This document shows, piece after piece, positions 1-10,586 of a DNA stretch of 64,000 bases (position 1 is its first letter; each line of letters opens with the position of its first letter). Below the pieces are notes generated by a model. The model was not told where the DNA came from. It was given only the letters and a program-made list of their open reading frames with translations, and ran no database searches. The translations under genes and the position numbers were made by a program. The DNA is from Flammula alnicola. Lineage: Eukaryota > Basidiomycota > Agaricomycetes > Agaricales > Strophariaceae. The DNA lies in assembly GCA_015499995.1 (NCBI GenBank), contig JADNRV010000104.1, positions 124,001-188,000 of the forward strand, given 5' to 3'.

Positions 1-530
1 AGGGAGAAGAACATGCAGAGGGTGACGAGCCCCAGCCAGAGAGAGATCCACGCGGCGTCGGGGTCTTTCCGCCACTTGCGCGGGGTATGCCGTGGGTCGG
101 GGAGGGTGAAGACGTCGAGCGGGCGGGCGAGGCCGTCCCGCGGGAGGAGGGGGTCTGTGAGCGAGAGCGAGTGCGGTTCTAGAGGTGGCGGAGGGGCGGT
201 AATGGGGCGTGGGCGGTCGTTTGCGGGCGTGTCTGGTCATGAGGCGTCGGAGGCCGAGACTTTGGCAAGGACGGTGACATTGCCACCAGTACATCCGCTG
301 GTGGGCTCGAGTCAGATGTCGAGGAGGAGGGTGAGGGTGACGACGAGCGCCGAGGAGAGTGTGTCAGGCGGCAGCTCACTGGCCTCGCTGTGTCGCAAAT
401 GGGGGTCATCGAAGTCACCGAGGTCTGTCCGAGTCGTGCCCACCATGCCCACCATGACGAGACCCGTCCTCGCCTGTGGTAAACGAGAAGAATATGGGTT
501 GGGAGGAGGAAGACATGGTGCGTTGCCCAT
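1..530 (-). pseudogene. Possible N-terminal tail of a CTL/Pns1-like membrane transporter, partial
   Basis: Running off the left edge, the minus strand reads a proline-rich hydrophilic tail followed by a hydrophobic stretch (WISLWLGLVTLCMFF, positions about 50-5) that looks like a first membrane segment. Just before it is SLTDPLLPRDG. The general layout, an acidic/serine-rich tail with a DDPHLR motif and then a first membrane helix, reminds me of the cytosolic N-terminus of fungal choline-transporter-like (SLC44/Pns1) proteins. That assignment is from memory and weak. The plausible coding pieces lie in three different frames (530 to about 370, about 370 to 240, about 236 to 1) with no good splice sites between them. 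The gene may therefore be frameshifted, or the upstream pieces may not be coding. The body of the gene lies outside the window. Confidence 0.3.
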
Positions 531-876
531 GGTGATCTATTGAGGTATTAGGCCTCAGGCCTCAGGCCTCAGGATGCGTAGGTTGCGAAGGAGGTCGCCA
601 TAGACGTCTCCAAAAGTACAACTCGCCTCTTGACTCGGTTCTCACTCAGGTTCTCACTGTCACTGTCAGAGGAAACTCTCAGTCAAATAGAATTTGTCAC
701 AGGGGCGCTTGCCAAACAGCCGCGCACTGCACGCGTTTCTTGCAACGAACCGTCATCCACAAACATGACGTCCGCGAAAACTCAAAGTTTCAAATGTTCA
801 ACGTCAACGTTGGCCTTCACAACCTTGACGCGTTCTGCTGCTAGTCTACCATGACTTCACCAACTCTCTTACTATC

Positions 877-2294
877 ATGTCCACTGGTGACAGAGTCACG
901 CAGCAGCTCCGACAGCAGGTAAGTCCAACCTAGAAGATCACAGCGACGTTATCTTTAGTTTGCAATGACCCTCCGTAATATGCAGCTTCCTGGAAATTTG
1001 GACGCTTGGGTGTTCCTTGAAAGTGAAGAAGCTGAGAAACTATGGTCGACCTTACAGGATGTATTCCTCAATCAAGGTTACACATTGTGGCCACACCGCG
1101 CGTTTTTTTCTTCTTCGAGCGCCAACCGAACCGCCTACGTTGACAAGCGGGTTTGTCCATGTCATTCCTACTCGGCATAGTATAAAATGTGGCGTCGGAA
1201 GGTCAGCGTCACTCCTTTCAATGGAGTATAAAGTTCGTAACATTCCTTCACCTTTTCTTGATTTGTGATTGTTTGACACAGATATGTGTTCGTAGAATGC
1301 TCTCTGTCGAGTAGCTCGTACTGCAGAAGGCCGTGATGTTTTTATTCGGGTCCTAGTGGTTAACAAGGATGGGCAAGAACTTGGATCTTCTCAGGCGAAT
1401 CGCAACAGCACCGACCAGTTCCTTTTTCAACAATCATACACTTCCTATGTGGGCAGAACTCAAGTTCAAAGACGTTGTTTTTGGCATTTTTCCAAAAGTC
1501 GGGCCCGGAATCTCCTTGTCAGAAATCTACGGTTTCTGGGCCAAGAATTCCGTTGGAGATGTTATCGAAATAGTCATGCGGGCATTGGAGGTACGGATAC
1601 GTTCACTGACTTGCTAAGTTTTATTTTCATGATCATCTTAAAACAGGGATTTGCATTCATTCACTCATTAAATATAGCACATCGCGTCAGTTGACGATCT
1701 TCCTACATCAAATGCTACGTACTGAATTCCCTTCACAGGACACATTCAGAGATAATTTCGTTATTCAATGGTTTCCTGAATCACTTCACATAAAAAAGAT
1801 TTCTCCGTCGCGGCCTCGGGTGTATCTAATTGATTTCGAACGTGCAGGGTCCTTTCCAGAAGATTTACCCCACGAAGAATGCCTCTCAACAGGTTACCCA
1901 CTGTGCGGCTCGTTACCCACCGTTGGCGATTACGGTCGGCCGTTTGCACCAGAGTTGGTCTCCGGAAAGCCTTACAGTCCTTTCAAGTCCGACCTATGGC
2001 AGCTTGGGCGCAGTCTTGCTGATTTCAGAGTATGTGCAACAACCTCCAACTTTGATTTCGAGCTCATAATTCCCTCTTCCCAGAGCACTATACCCGCAAT
2101 CGACGAGGTCTTGTCGGACATGACTGAGAGTGACCCACTTCTCCGAATGAGTGAGTGCACAGGAGGCGTTGGACAGACTTGGGAACGTCGTTCATTCCAT
2201 ACCCCCGGCATCGCTTCACATCGAGCCTGTGGTTATTGCTGCGCCCATGCCCGAGATCGAGGAAGAACTGAACGATATACGGAAATCAACCTGA
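877..2294 (+). pseudogene. FunK1-like protein kinase pseudogene (three +1-type frameshifts)
   Basis: This is a member of the large agaricomycete protein-kinase-like (FunK1-type) family. Visible landmarks in order are LPGNLDAWVF (exon 2, from 986), HVIPTRHSIK, VFGIFPKVG, the catalytic-loop text FIHSLNIAHRD split by an intron after HR (1687-1739), YLIDFE in the DFG position, GKPYSPFKSDLWQLG, and DRLGNVVHSIPP near the end. The ATG at 877 gives a 14-codon first exon ending at a clean GT donor; further upstream exons cannot be excluded. Introns fit at about 919-985, 1231-1295, 1591-1647, 1687-1739 and 2030-2083. Three frame changes break it: in a T7 run near 1103-1110, near 1378, and at 2147-2156, where GAGT is duplicated (GAGTGAGT). 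Removing one GAGT restores the family-like C-terminus ending at 2294. All three shifts are +1 class. It is unlikely to make a full kinase unless a product starts internally. Confidence 0.75.
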
Positions 2295-3329
2295 CTACAA
2301 CTTGAACGGCGGCGGGCGGCCATCATGAAAATGTTCAAAGCCTATATAGATCTATAGGACCAATATAGGTGTCTGAGGCATTTAGGCAAGTCCTTGATAT
2401 ATAGGTCTGCGTAGCATGCCAATTACTACTGTATCTGACCGTAGGTCTGTAGGCATATAGGTTACATATCTTGTAATATAGGACACCATAGAACTTGAAT
2501 GAAATTTTTGGATAATCGATTGCATTTTGCGAGCACAGTAAAATATCAACGGGTAGTATTAGTGGTGCTATAAACCCCGGCCATTACTCCTCATCCGAAA
2601 GCACATGCCCTTTTGGCAGCCCCGACATCCTCGTTGGTGAGCTGTAAAGCTTGTCCGGCCTCGGGGTTGTCAACAACGCCAGCACGTTTTCTAATTATCA
2701 TGGTCTGACCAAATCACCGGACAGGCCAAGGTCATGAATAACTTACTTTTCAAAGCGGGAATAAGACTATTCTTAGTACCATTTTGGGCAGACTTACCTG
2801 ACAGCGATATTTTCACCAGTTGTGCGGCCTCAGCTTCCATGCTCGAAGCCTCCATTTCAGCTCTTGGCTCGGTTACCAGGCGATTTGACGACGGAAGATC
2901 GCATTGCGGTGAAGGCTGTGCGGCATTGGGTTTGTGAGTTCAAATGCAGAGGAGCAGAGGAGGGAAGACCTACCGCACTCCTTCGTCGCGTACGACTCCC
3001 GACGACCTTCTTTCCAGTGCCAAACACATCCGCCCAACATGTATAAAGTGCACGAATCCTTAATAGATGAGAGGTTGAAAGTCAGGTCGTGCGCAAAAGA
3101 TCACTGGAAGTACGATTGGCTTACATCGATCGTCCTTACACAGGACAGCCCTCCATTGTCGTCGACATCGTCATGTAAATCGCAATGAGAGGGTTAGAGA
3201 AATTGGCTATGGTGAGCGACGGCGGCTTGGAGATGGAAGCTATCATGGATCCGGTGCGATTTGTCAGTTTGGGGGTCGGGGAAATGATGGAGGACATACT
3301 GGATGCCATTGGTCGCTAACAACTGGGCC
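2295..3329. other. Intergenic, no recognised gene
   Basis: About 1 kb after the kinase relic. The first 450 bp are AT-rich with repeated ATAGG/TATAGG words. Small reading frames around 2734-3190 show no family I recognise and no convincing exon chain. Confidence 0.5.
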
Positions 3330-3416
3330 AACCTCGAGAGTGATGATCTTTCCAGTCAGAGCCTTGACGAAGGTTTGCATACTGCCACGGAGACGAAGGA
3401 CAAGGTGAGAAGTGAG
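3330..3416 (-). pseudogene. Polyubiquitin junction fragment
   Basis: The minus strand encodes the end of one ubiquitin unit joined to the start of the next: HLVLRLRGS followed by MQTFVKALTGKIITLEV. Normal ubiquitin ends in LRLRGG and begins MQIFVKTLTGKTITLEV, so Gly76 is Ser here and there are I3T, T7A and T12I changes. The rest of both ubiquitin units is not found within several hundred bases on either side, although an intron after LEV cannot be ruled out. With Ser at position 76 a deubiquitinase would not be expected to process this junction normally. It is best read as a relic of a polyubiquitin gene. The alternative, a diverged ubiquitin-like fusion, is less likely because of the small extent. 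Confidence 0.7.
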
Positions 3417-3419
3417 CAC

Positions 3420-4160
3420 CATCAACATAGCCTCGTTGATGCGAGAAACATATCGTGCTGCGATGTGTGAGGGTCCGTGATGGTTTACTAGGATGTGGCT
3501 ATACACCAATTAGAGGTGTCAAAACGAAGGCGGGAAGGGTGTGAAAAACCAATTGGTTTCCACTGGAAGCCTTTGGAGGAGGAATGAGTTGAACATGAAT
3601 ATACACAGATCTCGTTAACTTAGCGTACCTCTTGGGCCCCGGCACAATGTTGCACAGCATCGAGCTTGGTTGATCTTGTTGCAGTGCCCAGTTGGTGCAT
3701 CACACCGTAAAGGACTGTGGGCGTGGAATTGACTTAGTAAGTAGGTCTTTTGTAATCGGAGCTTTAATAATAAAAGGTCGACTTCGTCTCCAGCGCCTTG
3801 CTGCATCAGTCACATTTGTTACACCTTAAGGGTCATAAGGATAAGGCTCACCATTTCAGAGACTACTTATGTATAGAGACAACTATGTTTAGAGAAGACA
3901 GGCGAAGGTATTATGATTTCAAAGTGTACTACATCGTCACTGATTTTACACTTCTTGGAAGGGCTAGGTCACTGTTGAGCTGAACAAAGAAACAACTTCA
4001 TATTCTATCGTCTAACTGGATCTCGTCGCTCATAGCGTCCCAGGCCTCTCTCCCCAGCTGAATCTACATGAATATTCTAATTCTAACACCTTTAACCTCA
4101 ATTTCACAACCTCCTTACCGCACCAATTTCCTTCTTCCTCGTCTACTTGGCAACCCCTAG
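3420..4160. other. Intergenic, no recognised gene
   Basis: Short unrelated reading frames only. The end of the stretch is pyrimidine-rich and finishes in CCCTAG at 4155-4160, which would serve as a splice acceptor for the zinc-finger fragment that follows. Confidence 0.4.
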
Positions 4161-4358
4161 TTGCATTCGCCGCAGTCATCTACGTCGCATTCTCCCGCTG
4201 CCTCTTGTTCGAATTTGGACACCCCAGAGGTAAAATGCTCGCCCTCGCGGGAGGCTTTGCCAGTGCGGACCGCTGTTGTTGACCCTCAACTTCAGCGTCA
4301 ACGCTTCCCGTGCGTTATCATTGGATGTGATCGGCGGTTCACCAGTCAATACTGTGCA
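4161..4358 (+). pseudogene. C2H2 zinc-finger protein exon fragment, truncated
   Basis: A serine/proline-rich stretch is followed by RFPCVIIGCDRRFTSQY, the first half of a C2H2 finger (Cys-x4-Cys then a basic-aromatic loop) as in fungal fingers of the form FPC....GCDRRFTSQY. The two histidines and any following fingers are absent, because the text leaves the family after residue Y (about 4350). There is no ATG; the frame opens at an AG acceptor at 4159-4160, so this is an internal exon of a gene whose start is not seen. The break coincides with the first of two 10-bp direct repeats (ATACTGTGCA at 4349 and 4926) that flank a possible inserted element. Confidence 0.5.
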
Positions 4359-4935
4359 AAGAATCTGGGGTTTGGAAAAGACGCCGTGCAAGAACGGCGT
4401 TCTGCACGGCGGCAACCACCGAAGATGACCAAGCTCACCTAATCTGGTCGCGGCTCGTAGCTGACGGTTCGGCATACGATTATTTTGGCACCGCCACTTC
4501 CGTCAGCCACCCGCCCCGTCCGACCGCCGACCGCAAGGCGTTCAACATGGATTGAAGTTCTCGCCGGGAAATAACATCACACCGCCGTATCATGAAAGTA
4601 TTTATGTATCTCCTAAATAAAATTTAACGACTTTCAGAGTGTAAATAATTGAAAAGCGCCCCTCAAGGCGTAAGAAATTGAATTTTCTACTGTTAATTTG
4701 AGGTATATTACTTTGTTTGTGAGGTAATAATCACAAATGCCATAGAATAGACCTGAATGTATGTATGTTTATCGCATAGAACCTCAATAGCGTCTACTAT
4801 AATCCACGGCGTTGACAAAAGCGAGCCAAAAGCGAGCGTTCTGGCGGGAGATACAATTCCCGGCGTTTGCCGCCGTTCTTTGATGGCGTTCTGGACGGCG
4901 TTCTTTCCAACTTACGGATGCCCTCATACTGTGCA
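4349..4935. mobile_element. Possible non-autonomous inverted-repeat element with 10-bp flanking repeats
   Basis: ATACTGTGCA occurs at 4349-4358 and 4926-4935. Inside are inverted sub-terminal regions: TTGGAAAAGACGCCGT (from about 4372) and, on the other strand from about 4915, TTGGAAAGAACGCCGT, each followed by ACGGCGGCAA-type sequence. A perfect 9-bp hairpin (CGCCGTGCA at 4382-4390, TGCACGGCG at 4403-4411) lies in the left end. The interior is AT-rich and non-coding. A 9-10 bp target duplication with inverted ends would suit a Mutator-like miniature element, but the inverted repeats do not start exactly at the direct repeats, so the limits are uncertain. Confidence 0.4.
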
Positions 4936-4940
4936 GAACG

Positions 4941-5296
4941 CAAGTTGAACAAGAATTATATTTGGTGATGATTGACAAGGAGACGTAACCATTCAAACCA
5001 AACAAACAATGGGACAAAACTCGAATTCAAGTTGAATGGGTACAAACTTTTATTTGGTGGTGATTGACAGGAAGACGTAACCATGCAAACCAAACAAACA
5101 ATGGGACAAAACTCGAAATCAAGTTGAATGGGTACAAACTTTTATTTGGTGGTGATTGACAGGAAGACGTAACCATGCAAACCAAACAAACAATGGGACA
5201 AAACTTGAAATCAAGTTGAATGGGTACAAACTTTTATTTGGTGGTGATTGACAGGAAGACGTAACCATCCAAACCAAACAAACAATGGGACAAAAG
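4941..5296. repeat. 92-bp tandem repeat, nearly four copies
   Basis: The word TTTGGTGRTGATTGACA recurs at 4961, 5053, 5145 and 5237, an exact 92-bp period. The copies differ by only a few bases; the last ends near 5296 after AATGGGACAAAA and the first is preceded by a partial copy from 4941. No reading frame or known motif is evident. Confidence 0.95.
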
Positions 5297-5626
5297 TCCT
5301 TCCTTATATAGTGAATTTAGACCGGGAGAAGCCTCTCTGCTACGCAGCAAGGCGATTTAGCACTGTGCCAGTAACTGTCGCATATCCCCGTCTTCCTGCT
5401 CCCTCATTGAAGTTCTGCTTGGAATGCCGTTCTTGGTTGGCGATAATCTACCTGATTTCCTGCCGCTTGAACCTTCTGAGCTCCGTCAAGCCAAAAGAGA
5501 CAATGAATTATTTATAATCTTATCTATGTTCAAACACGGCGGTTTGGCGCAAGGCTATGCGAGCGCCTCTTCTTAAGAAACCCACCCCCACGCCTCGAGC
5601 TTCACATCTTGTCTCTTGCCTTGATC
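5297..5626. promoter_or_regulatory. 5' flank of the NLR-like gene
   Basis: This 330-bp gap between the tandem array and the ATG at 5627 must hold the core promoter and leader. I see a TTATATAG word at 5303 and no other clear element. Confidence 0.3.
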
Positions 5627-8600
5627 ATGGAGACTTCCCGTCCCAGCCCTGCTCACCACACAGTCGACGACGAATCGCCTGTGAATCTTCTTTCGCTTGG
5701 TGAGTGATACTTTGTATCTCCTTTTGCCTTTCGACTGATATGCTGCTGGCGGAGAGATGGCGGCGGTATACGTGGTGTATCCGAGCTCACTATTCTCCAT
5801 GAAATCATGTTGCGCGTTCAGTCGCGCAAGGGACTGGCCGAGCTCCCTAAACCCTGCGACTACTTCCATCTCATTGGAGGTACCAGTACCGGCGGGTAAG
5901 TCATCATCGTTTATTGCGAATGGGCATCGACTTATGACACCAATGTCCTTCAGCCTCATATCGATTATGCTTGGACGACTGCAGATGACGACCGAGCAGG
6001 CCATGGAGAAGTACAACATTATTGCCAAGAACATATTTAGCAAGAAAAACCGAAAGCGGAAAGCGCAAGATGGAAGTTTTAAATCCACGACCTTGAAAGA
6101 AGAGATTCAGAAGGTCGTCGCGGGAACCTTTGAAGGCTACACCGGAGAAGAGTTGATGTTCGATCACAGTGTGGCAAACGAGATGGGAAAAGCGTAAGTG
6201 GATGCCAATTTCTCGATGCTTCCACTGATTTCCCTTGTTCCAGATTCGTCTGTGCTGTCTCAGCAGATAATATGCGTTTCATTACCCGGTTCCGCACGTA
6301 TCGTGTGAACAAGAACCAAAGCAGCAATTGCAAAATCTGGGAGGCAGCTCGTGCCACTACCGCTACGGCCACGTTTTTCAAACGGATCGACATACCTGGG
6401 GTAGGCGGTATTCTAAAACCCTTCCTTGATGCCGGTATCAAATGCAATAATCCAGTGATGGAGGTGAGGGAAGAGGCGCGGTTAATTTTTGGCGACGTTA
6501 GAAAAGTCGGTCTGCTGGTTAGCTTAGGGACCGGCCAATCTGGCACCATCGGCTTAAAAAAACCGGACGCCTTCCAGAAGCTCCTTCCCACCAAACTTAT
6601 CGACACTCTTAAGAACATTGCAACTGACTGTGAAGCCGTTGCTGATGCTCTTACCACCCAATTCATCACACACGCTGGACTTTACTTTCGGTTCAATGTC
6701 ACGCACGGCGCCGGAGAGGTTTCTCTAGAAGAGTGGGAAATGAGTGGAACCATTGTAGCTCACACCGAGTCATATTTACGCGACGCTCGAGTCTCAGCCG
6801 ATGTTGACTCCGTCGTATCTCATCTTTGCGGAGAGCCTCAGCAATCACCGTCCCTCACATTAGCTGCATTGTGTATGTCAAATTCTATTAGCGATTATGA
6901 TGACTATTCTTACGGTCAAAAACGTGCAGGTGGTGTTCCACAACGGCCTGCAGTCGCGGTGAGAAAACTTTCTGGACCAAACTTTGCCTCGCTTATATTT
7001 CTTGTCGCAGGATTCTTCAAGTGTTCAAGCGTTGCCGGCAATCGAGTAGGTATTCACAATTGCTCTTCATTGCTCTTTTATACTAATTCGTGATTCAGTC
7101 CCTTCAAATATGTTCCCTCTCCACCCGATTCCATGTTCGGCAGGGACGCTGAAAAGGAAGTCGTCCTCGGTGTCCTGCTGAATAACGAACCTGCACACGT
7201 TGTAATCTTGGGAAGTGGCGGGATGGGGAAGACAACGCTTGCTCAGTCCGTACTACATGATGGACAGGTGATTGCAAAATACGGCGCCCAATACCGATAT
7301 TTTGTATCATGCGAAGGCGTCACTACGGCCAACGAGTTACTATCTGAGCTGGCGAATGCCCTTCGGATTCCGGCAACAGATAGGAAGGACGACTTGGATC
7401 AACGAGTCCTCAGTGCGTTCCGCCAACAGCCCGCAGTCATCTGTCTTGATAACTTTGAAACAATCTGGGAGGTCGAACGACCGCCGCGTCCCGTGGAACG
7501 ACTTCTATCAGAATTTGCGGCAATCTCGACTCTCGCCATCATAATTACAATGCGTGGCACGCAAACTCCTCAAGTTCCGTGGTCAGAACTTTGTCGCCTG
7601 GATCTTCAGCCATTAGGTCTTGACAGTTCGATTCAGATCGTTGAAAAGATCTATGGAAAGGTGGATGAGTTCACGGAGAAATTGTTGAGAGAGGTAGATG
7701 GCATACCATTGGCAGTCAAGCTTCTCGCTTCGTTGCTGCGGGATGGTGAATCATCAGAGAATCTATGGCGACGTTGGGAACGTGAACGGACCGAGATGAT
7801 AGAGATTGGCAGCCGTCACCGGCTTTCGAACCTTGACACATCCATTCAGCTCTCTCTAAGCAGCCCCAGAATGCGTGCAGATAATAATGCCGCCGCTATT
7901 CTCGGAATGCTCTGCCTTTTACCCGATGGATTTCCGGGTGATGCAACAAGCTTGGATCGGTTGAGACACCATCTACCAGAAGACATTCAGCTGGACAAGC
8001 TCCTACAGACGCTCATGCGAGTGTCCCTGGCCTACACTGATACAACTCTTACTCCCTCCCGAATTCGAATCCTCTCACCCATCCGTCACTTCTGTGCACG
8101 TGCAACTACCCAGCCAAATCTTAGCGCTCACATTGTGGCTTTCTATGTCGAGCTGATCAGCAATAACAGCGACTTTTCTGATGGCAGTTTACATCCTATA
8201 ATTCAACCCGAGCTGCTCAATATCCATTCCGTCCTCATTGTTGGGTACAACATCACTCCAGTTGAGGATACTTTGGTCCTGGCTTCTATTGATTACACGG
8301 ATTGGGCATTGTATGTCGGTAACCCTGTGGATGAGGTTATTACTTTGGCAATTGAAAGCGGACCGCAACTGCTTTTGCTTGGGAAGTGTCACGAGTGCAT
8401 TTCTACTGTGTATGAGCATCGAAATCAGCTTGACGAAGCGGAAACATCGGTCAAGCAGGCCATCGAGCTCTATCGCAAAGTACAGGATGTTCTCAGTGAA
8501 GGAAGCGGTCTCTATTCTCTTGGGGACCTGTACATGCAACGAAATCAGCTTGACGAGGCTGAAACAACATTCAAGCATGCCATAGAGGCCTATCGCAAAG

Positions 8601-10249
8601 CACAGAGTGCTCGTGGTGAAGCAAACAGTTTCAATTCTCTCGGGGAGCTGTACAAGCAGCGAGGTCAGCTTGACGAGGCTGAAACATCATTCAAGCATGC
8701 CATAGAGGTCTCTCACAAAGCAGAGGATGTTCTTTGGGAAGCAAAAAGTCTCGAGTTTCTTGGGAACCTGTACAGGCGACGATATCAGCTTGACAAGGCT
8801 GAAACATCATTCAAGCATGGCATCGAGCTCTTTTACAAAGCACAGGATCTTGATGGTGAAGGAGACCATTTCTATTCTCTCGGGAACCTATACATGCAAC
8901 GAGATCAGCTCGACGATGCAGAAACATCGTTCAAGTGTGCCCTAAAGCTCTATCAAAAAGCACAGGATCTTGATGGTGAAGGAAGCAGTCTCGATTCTCT
9001 TGGGGACCTGTACATGCGACGAGATCAGCTTGACGAGGCTGAAACATCATTCAAACATGCCATAGAGCTCTATCGCAAAGCACAGGATGTTCTTAGTGAA
9101 GGACACAGTCTCGATTCTCTCGGGGACCTGTACATGCGACGAGATCAGCTTGATGAGGCTCAAACATCATTCAAGCATGCCATAGAGCTCTTTCGCAAAG
9201 CACAGGATCTTGATGGTGAAGGAAACAGTCTCTATTCTCTCGGGAACCTATACATACGACGAGATCAGCTCGACAATGCGGAAACATCATTCAAGTGTGC
9301 CCTAAAGCTCTATCGGAAAGCACAGGATCTTGATGGTGTAGGAAGCAGTCTCAAATCTCTCGGGGATCTGTATATGCAACGAGATCAGCTTGACAAGGCC
9401 GAAAAATCATTCAAGCATGCCATAGAGCTCTTTCACAAAGCACAGGATCTTGATAGTGAAGGAAACAGTCTCTATTCTCTGGGGAACCTATACATGCAAC
9501 GAGATCAGCTTGACGAGGCAGAAACATCGTTCAAGCGTGCCATAGAGCTCTATCGGCAAGCACAGAGTGTTCTTGGTGAAGGAAACAGTCTCAGGTCTCT
9601 CGGGGATCTGTACATGCGACGAGATCAGCTCGACGACGCGGAAACATCGTTCAAGCGTGCCATAGAGCTCTATCGGCAAGCGCAGACTGTTCTTGGTGAA
9701 GGAAGCAGTCTCAAGTCTCTCGGGGACCTGTACATGCGACGAGATCAGCTCGACGACGCGGAAACATCGTTCAAGCGTGCCATAGAACTCTATCGGCAAG
9801 CGCAGACTGTTCTTGGTGAAGGAAGCAGTCTCAATTCTCTCGGGGACCTGTACATGCGACGAGATCAGCTCGACGATGCAGAAACGTCGTTCAAGCATGC
9901 CATAGAGCTCTATCGCAAAGCACAGGATGTTGATGGGGAAGCAGAGAGCCTTGGCTCTCTTGGAGAGCTGTACATGCTACGAGATCAGCTCGACGACGCA
10001 GAAACATTGTTCAAGCATGCCATAGAGCTCTATCAGAAAGCACAGGATGATGTTTGTGAAGCAGACATTCTCGATTCTCTCGGGGAATTATACATGCGAC
10101 GAGATCAGCTCGACGACGCGGAAACATCATTCACGCGTGCCCTCGAGCTCTTTCGGAAAGCACAGGATCTTGATGGTGAAGCAGACAGCTGCGCGGCTCT
10201 ACAGAAATTGCAAATCCAACGGACTCAAGGACTCCTTAGCGCTGCATGA
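5627..10249 (+). CDS. NOD-like receptor: patatin phospholipase - NB-ARC ATPase - TPR repeats
   Basis: Seven exons (5627-5699, 5757-5895, 5954-6193, 6244-6872, 6930-6958, 7011-7045, 7099-10249) join in frame to 1431 residues. The N-terminus is a patatin-like phospholipase: oxyanion motif DGGGIRG at residue 25, GTSTG at 66-70 with nucleophile Ser68, and DAG with Asp213. A linker leads to an NB-ARC/STAND ATPase: P-loop GSGGMGKTT at 420-428, Walker B VICLDNFE, and GIPLAVKLLA in the GLPL position. Residues of about 822-1420 are 15 TPRs of 40 residues. This lipase-NB-ARC-TPR plan is known among fungal NLRs, where a repeat sensor is thought to drive ATPase oligomerisation and an enzymatic N-terminus causes membrane damage and cell death in non-self recognition. 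The catalytic and nucleotide-binding residues seen are intact, so I infer a working receptor. The ligand is unknown. Confidence 0.95.
8417..10216 (+). repeat. 15 x 120-bp TPR-coding tandem array inside the NLR gene
   Basis: The array has an exact 120-bp (40-codon) period with consensus RRDQLDEAETSFKHAIELYR followed by a variable KAQDLDGEGNSLYSLG part. Adjacent units starting near 9601 and 9721 differ at only 3 of 120 bases. A cluster with CALKLY and YSLGN recurs at a 360-bp spacing (8880 and 9240), showing block duplication. All units keep frame. The first unit and the last two are the most diverged. Confidence 0.95.
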
Positions 10250-10586
10250 AAGTAGGTAGGACTACCGCTTCTCAATTGACGCTGAAGGCTAATAGAATTA
10301 TTTTATAGGATATATGCACACACTTCGCCATGTCGCCGTAATAAAGAGACTGGACAGCGTTCAGTAGTTGTCAACAAATTCTGTAATTGTGAGATTTTAA
10401 ATGATATGCTCTGTGCTCGTTATACGGTGCGTTTGTAAGTATAACGCCACCATGCTTGACATCCCAGCAATGATTATACATAGTATTACAATGTCGGATG
10501 GAAGTATATAGCGAGTTAAACTAACAGAACACCCTCCCAACAAAATCACGACGAGGTTGAACGTCTCCTCAAAATAAATACTAATG
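10250..10586. other. Convergent intergenic region
   Basis: This lies between the stop of the NLR gene and the minus-strand stop at 10587. It is AT-rich and has AATAAAG at about 10340 and AAATAAAT near 10571 that could serve 3' end formation. No gene is seen. Confidence 0.4.

Noticed and set aside
13..543. 176-codon open frame on the plus strand at the left edge
   Set aside because: Arg/Gly/Ser-rich text typical of the reverse of a proline-rich coding strand; the minus strand gives the more protein-like reading with a membrane segment.
8189..8578. Open frames opposite and within the TPR array (also 9488-9898 minus)
   Set aside because: They repeat with the 120-bp period and are shadows of the TPR-coding frame.
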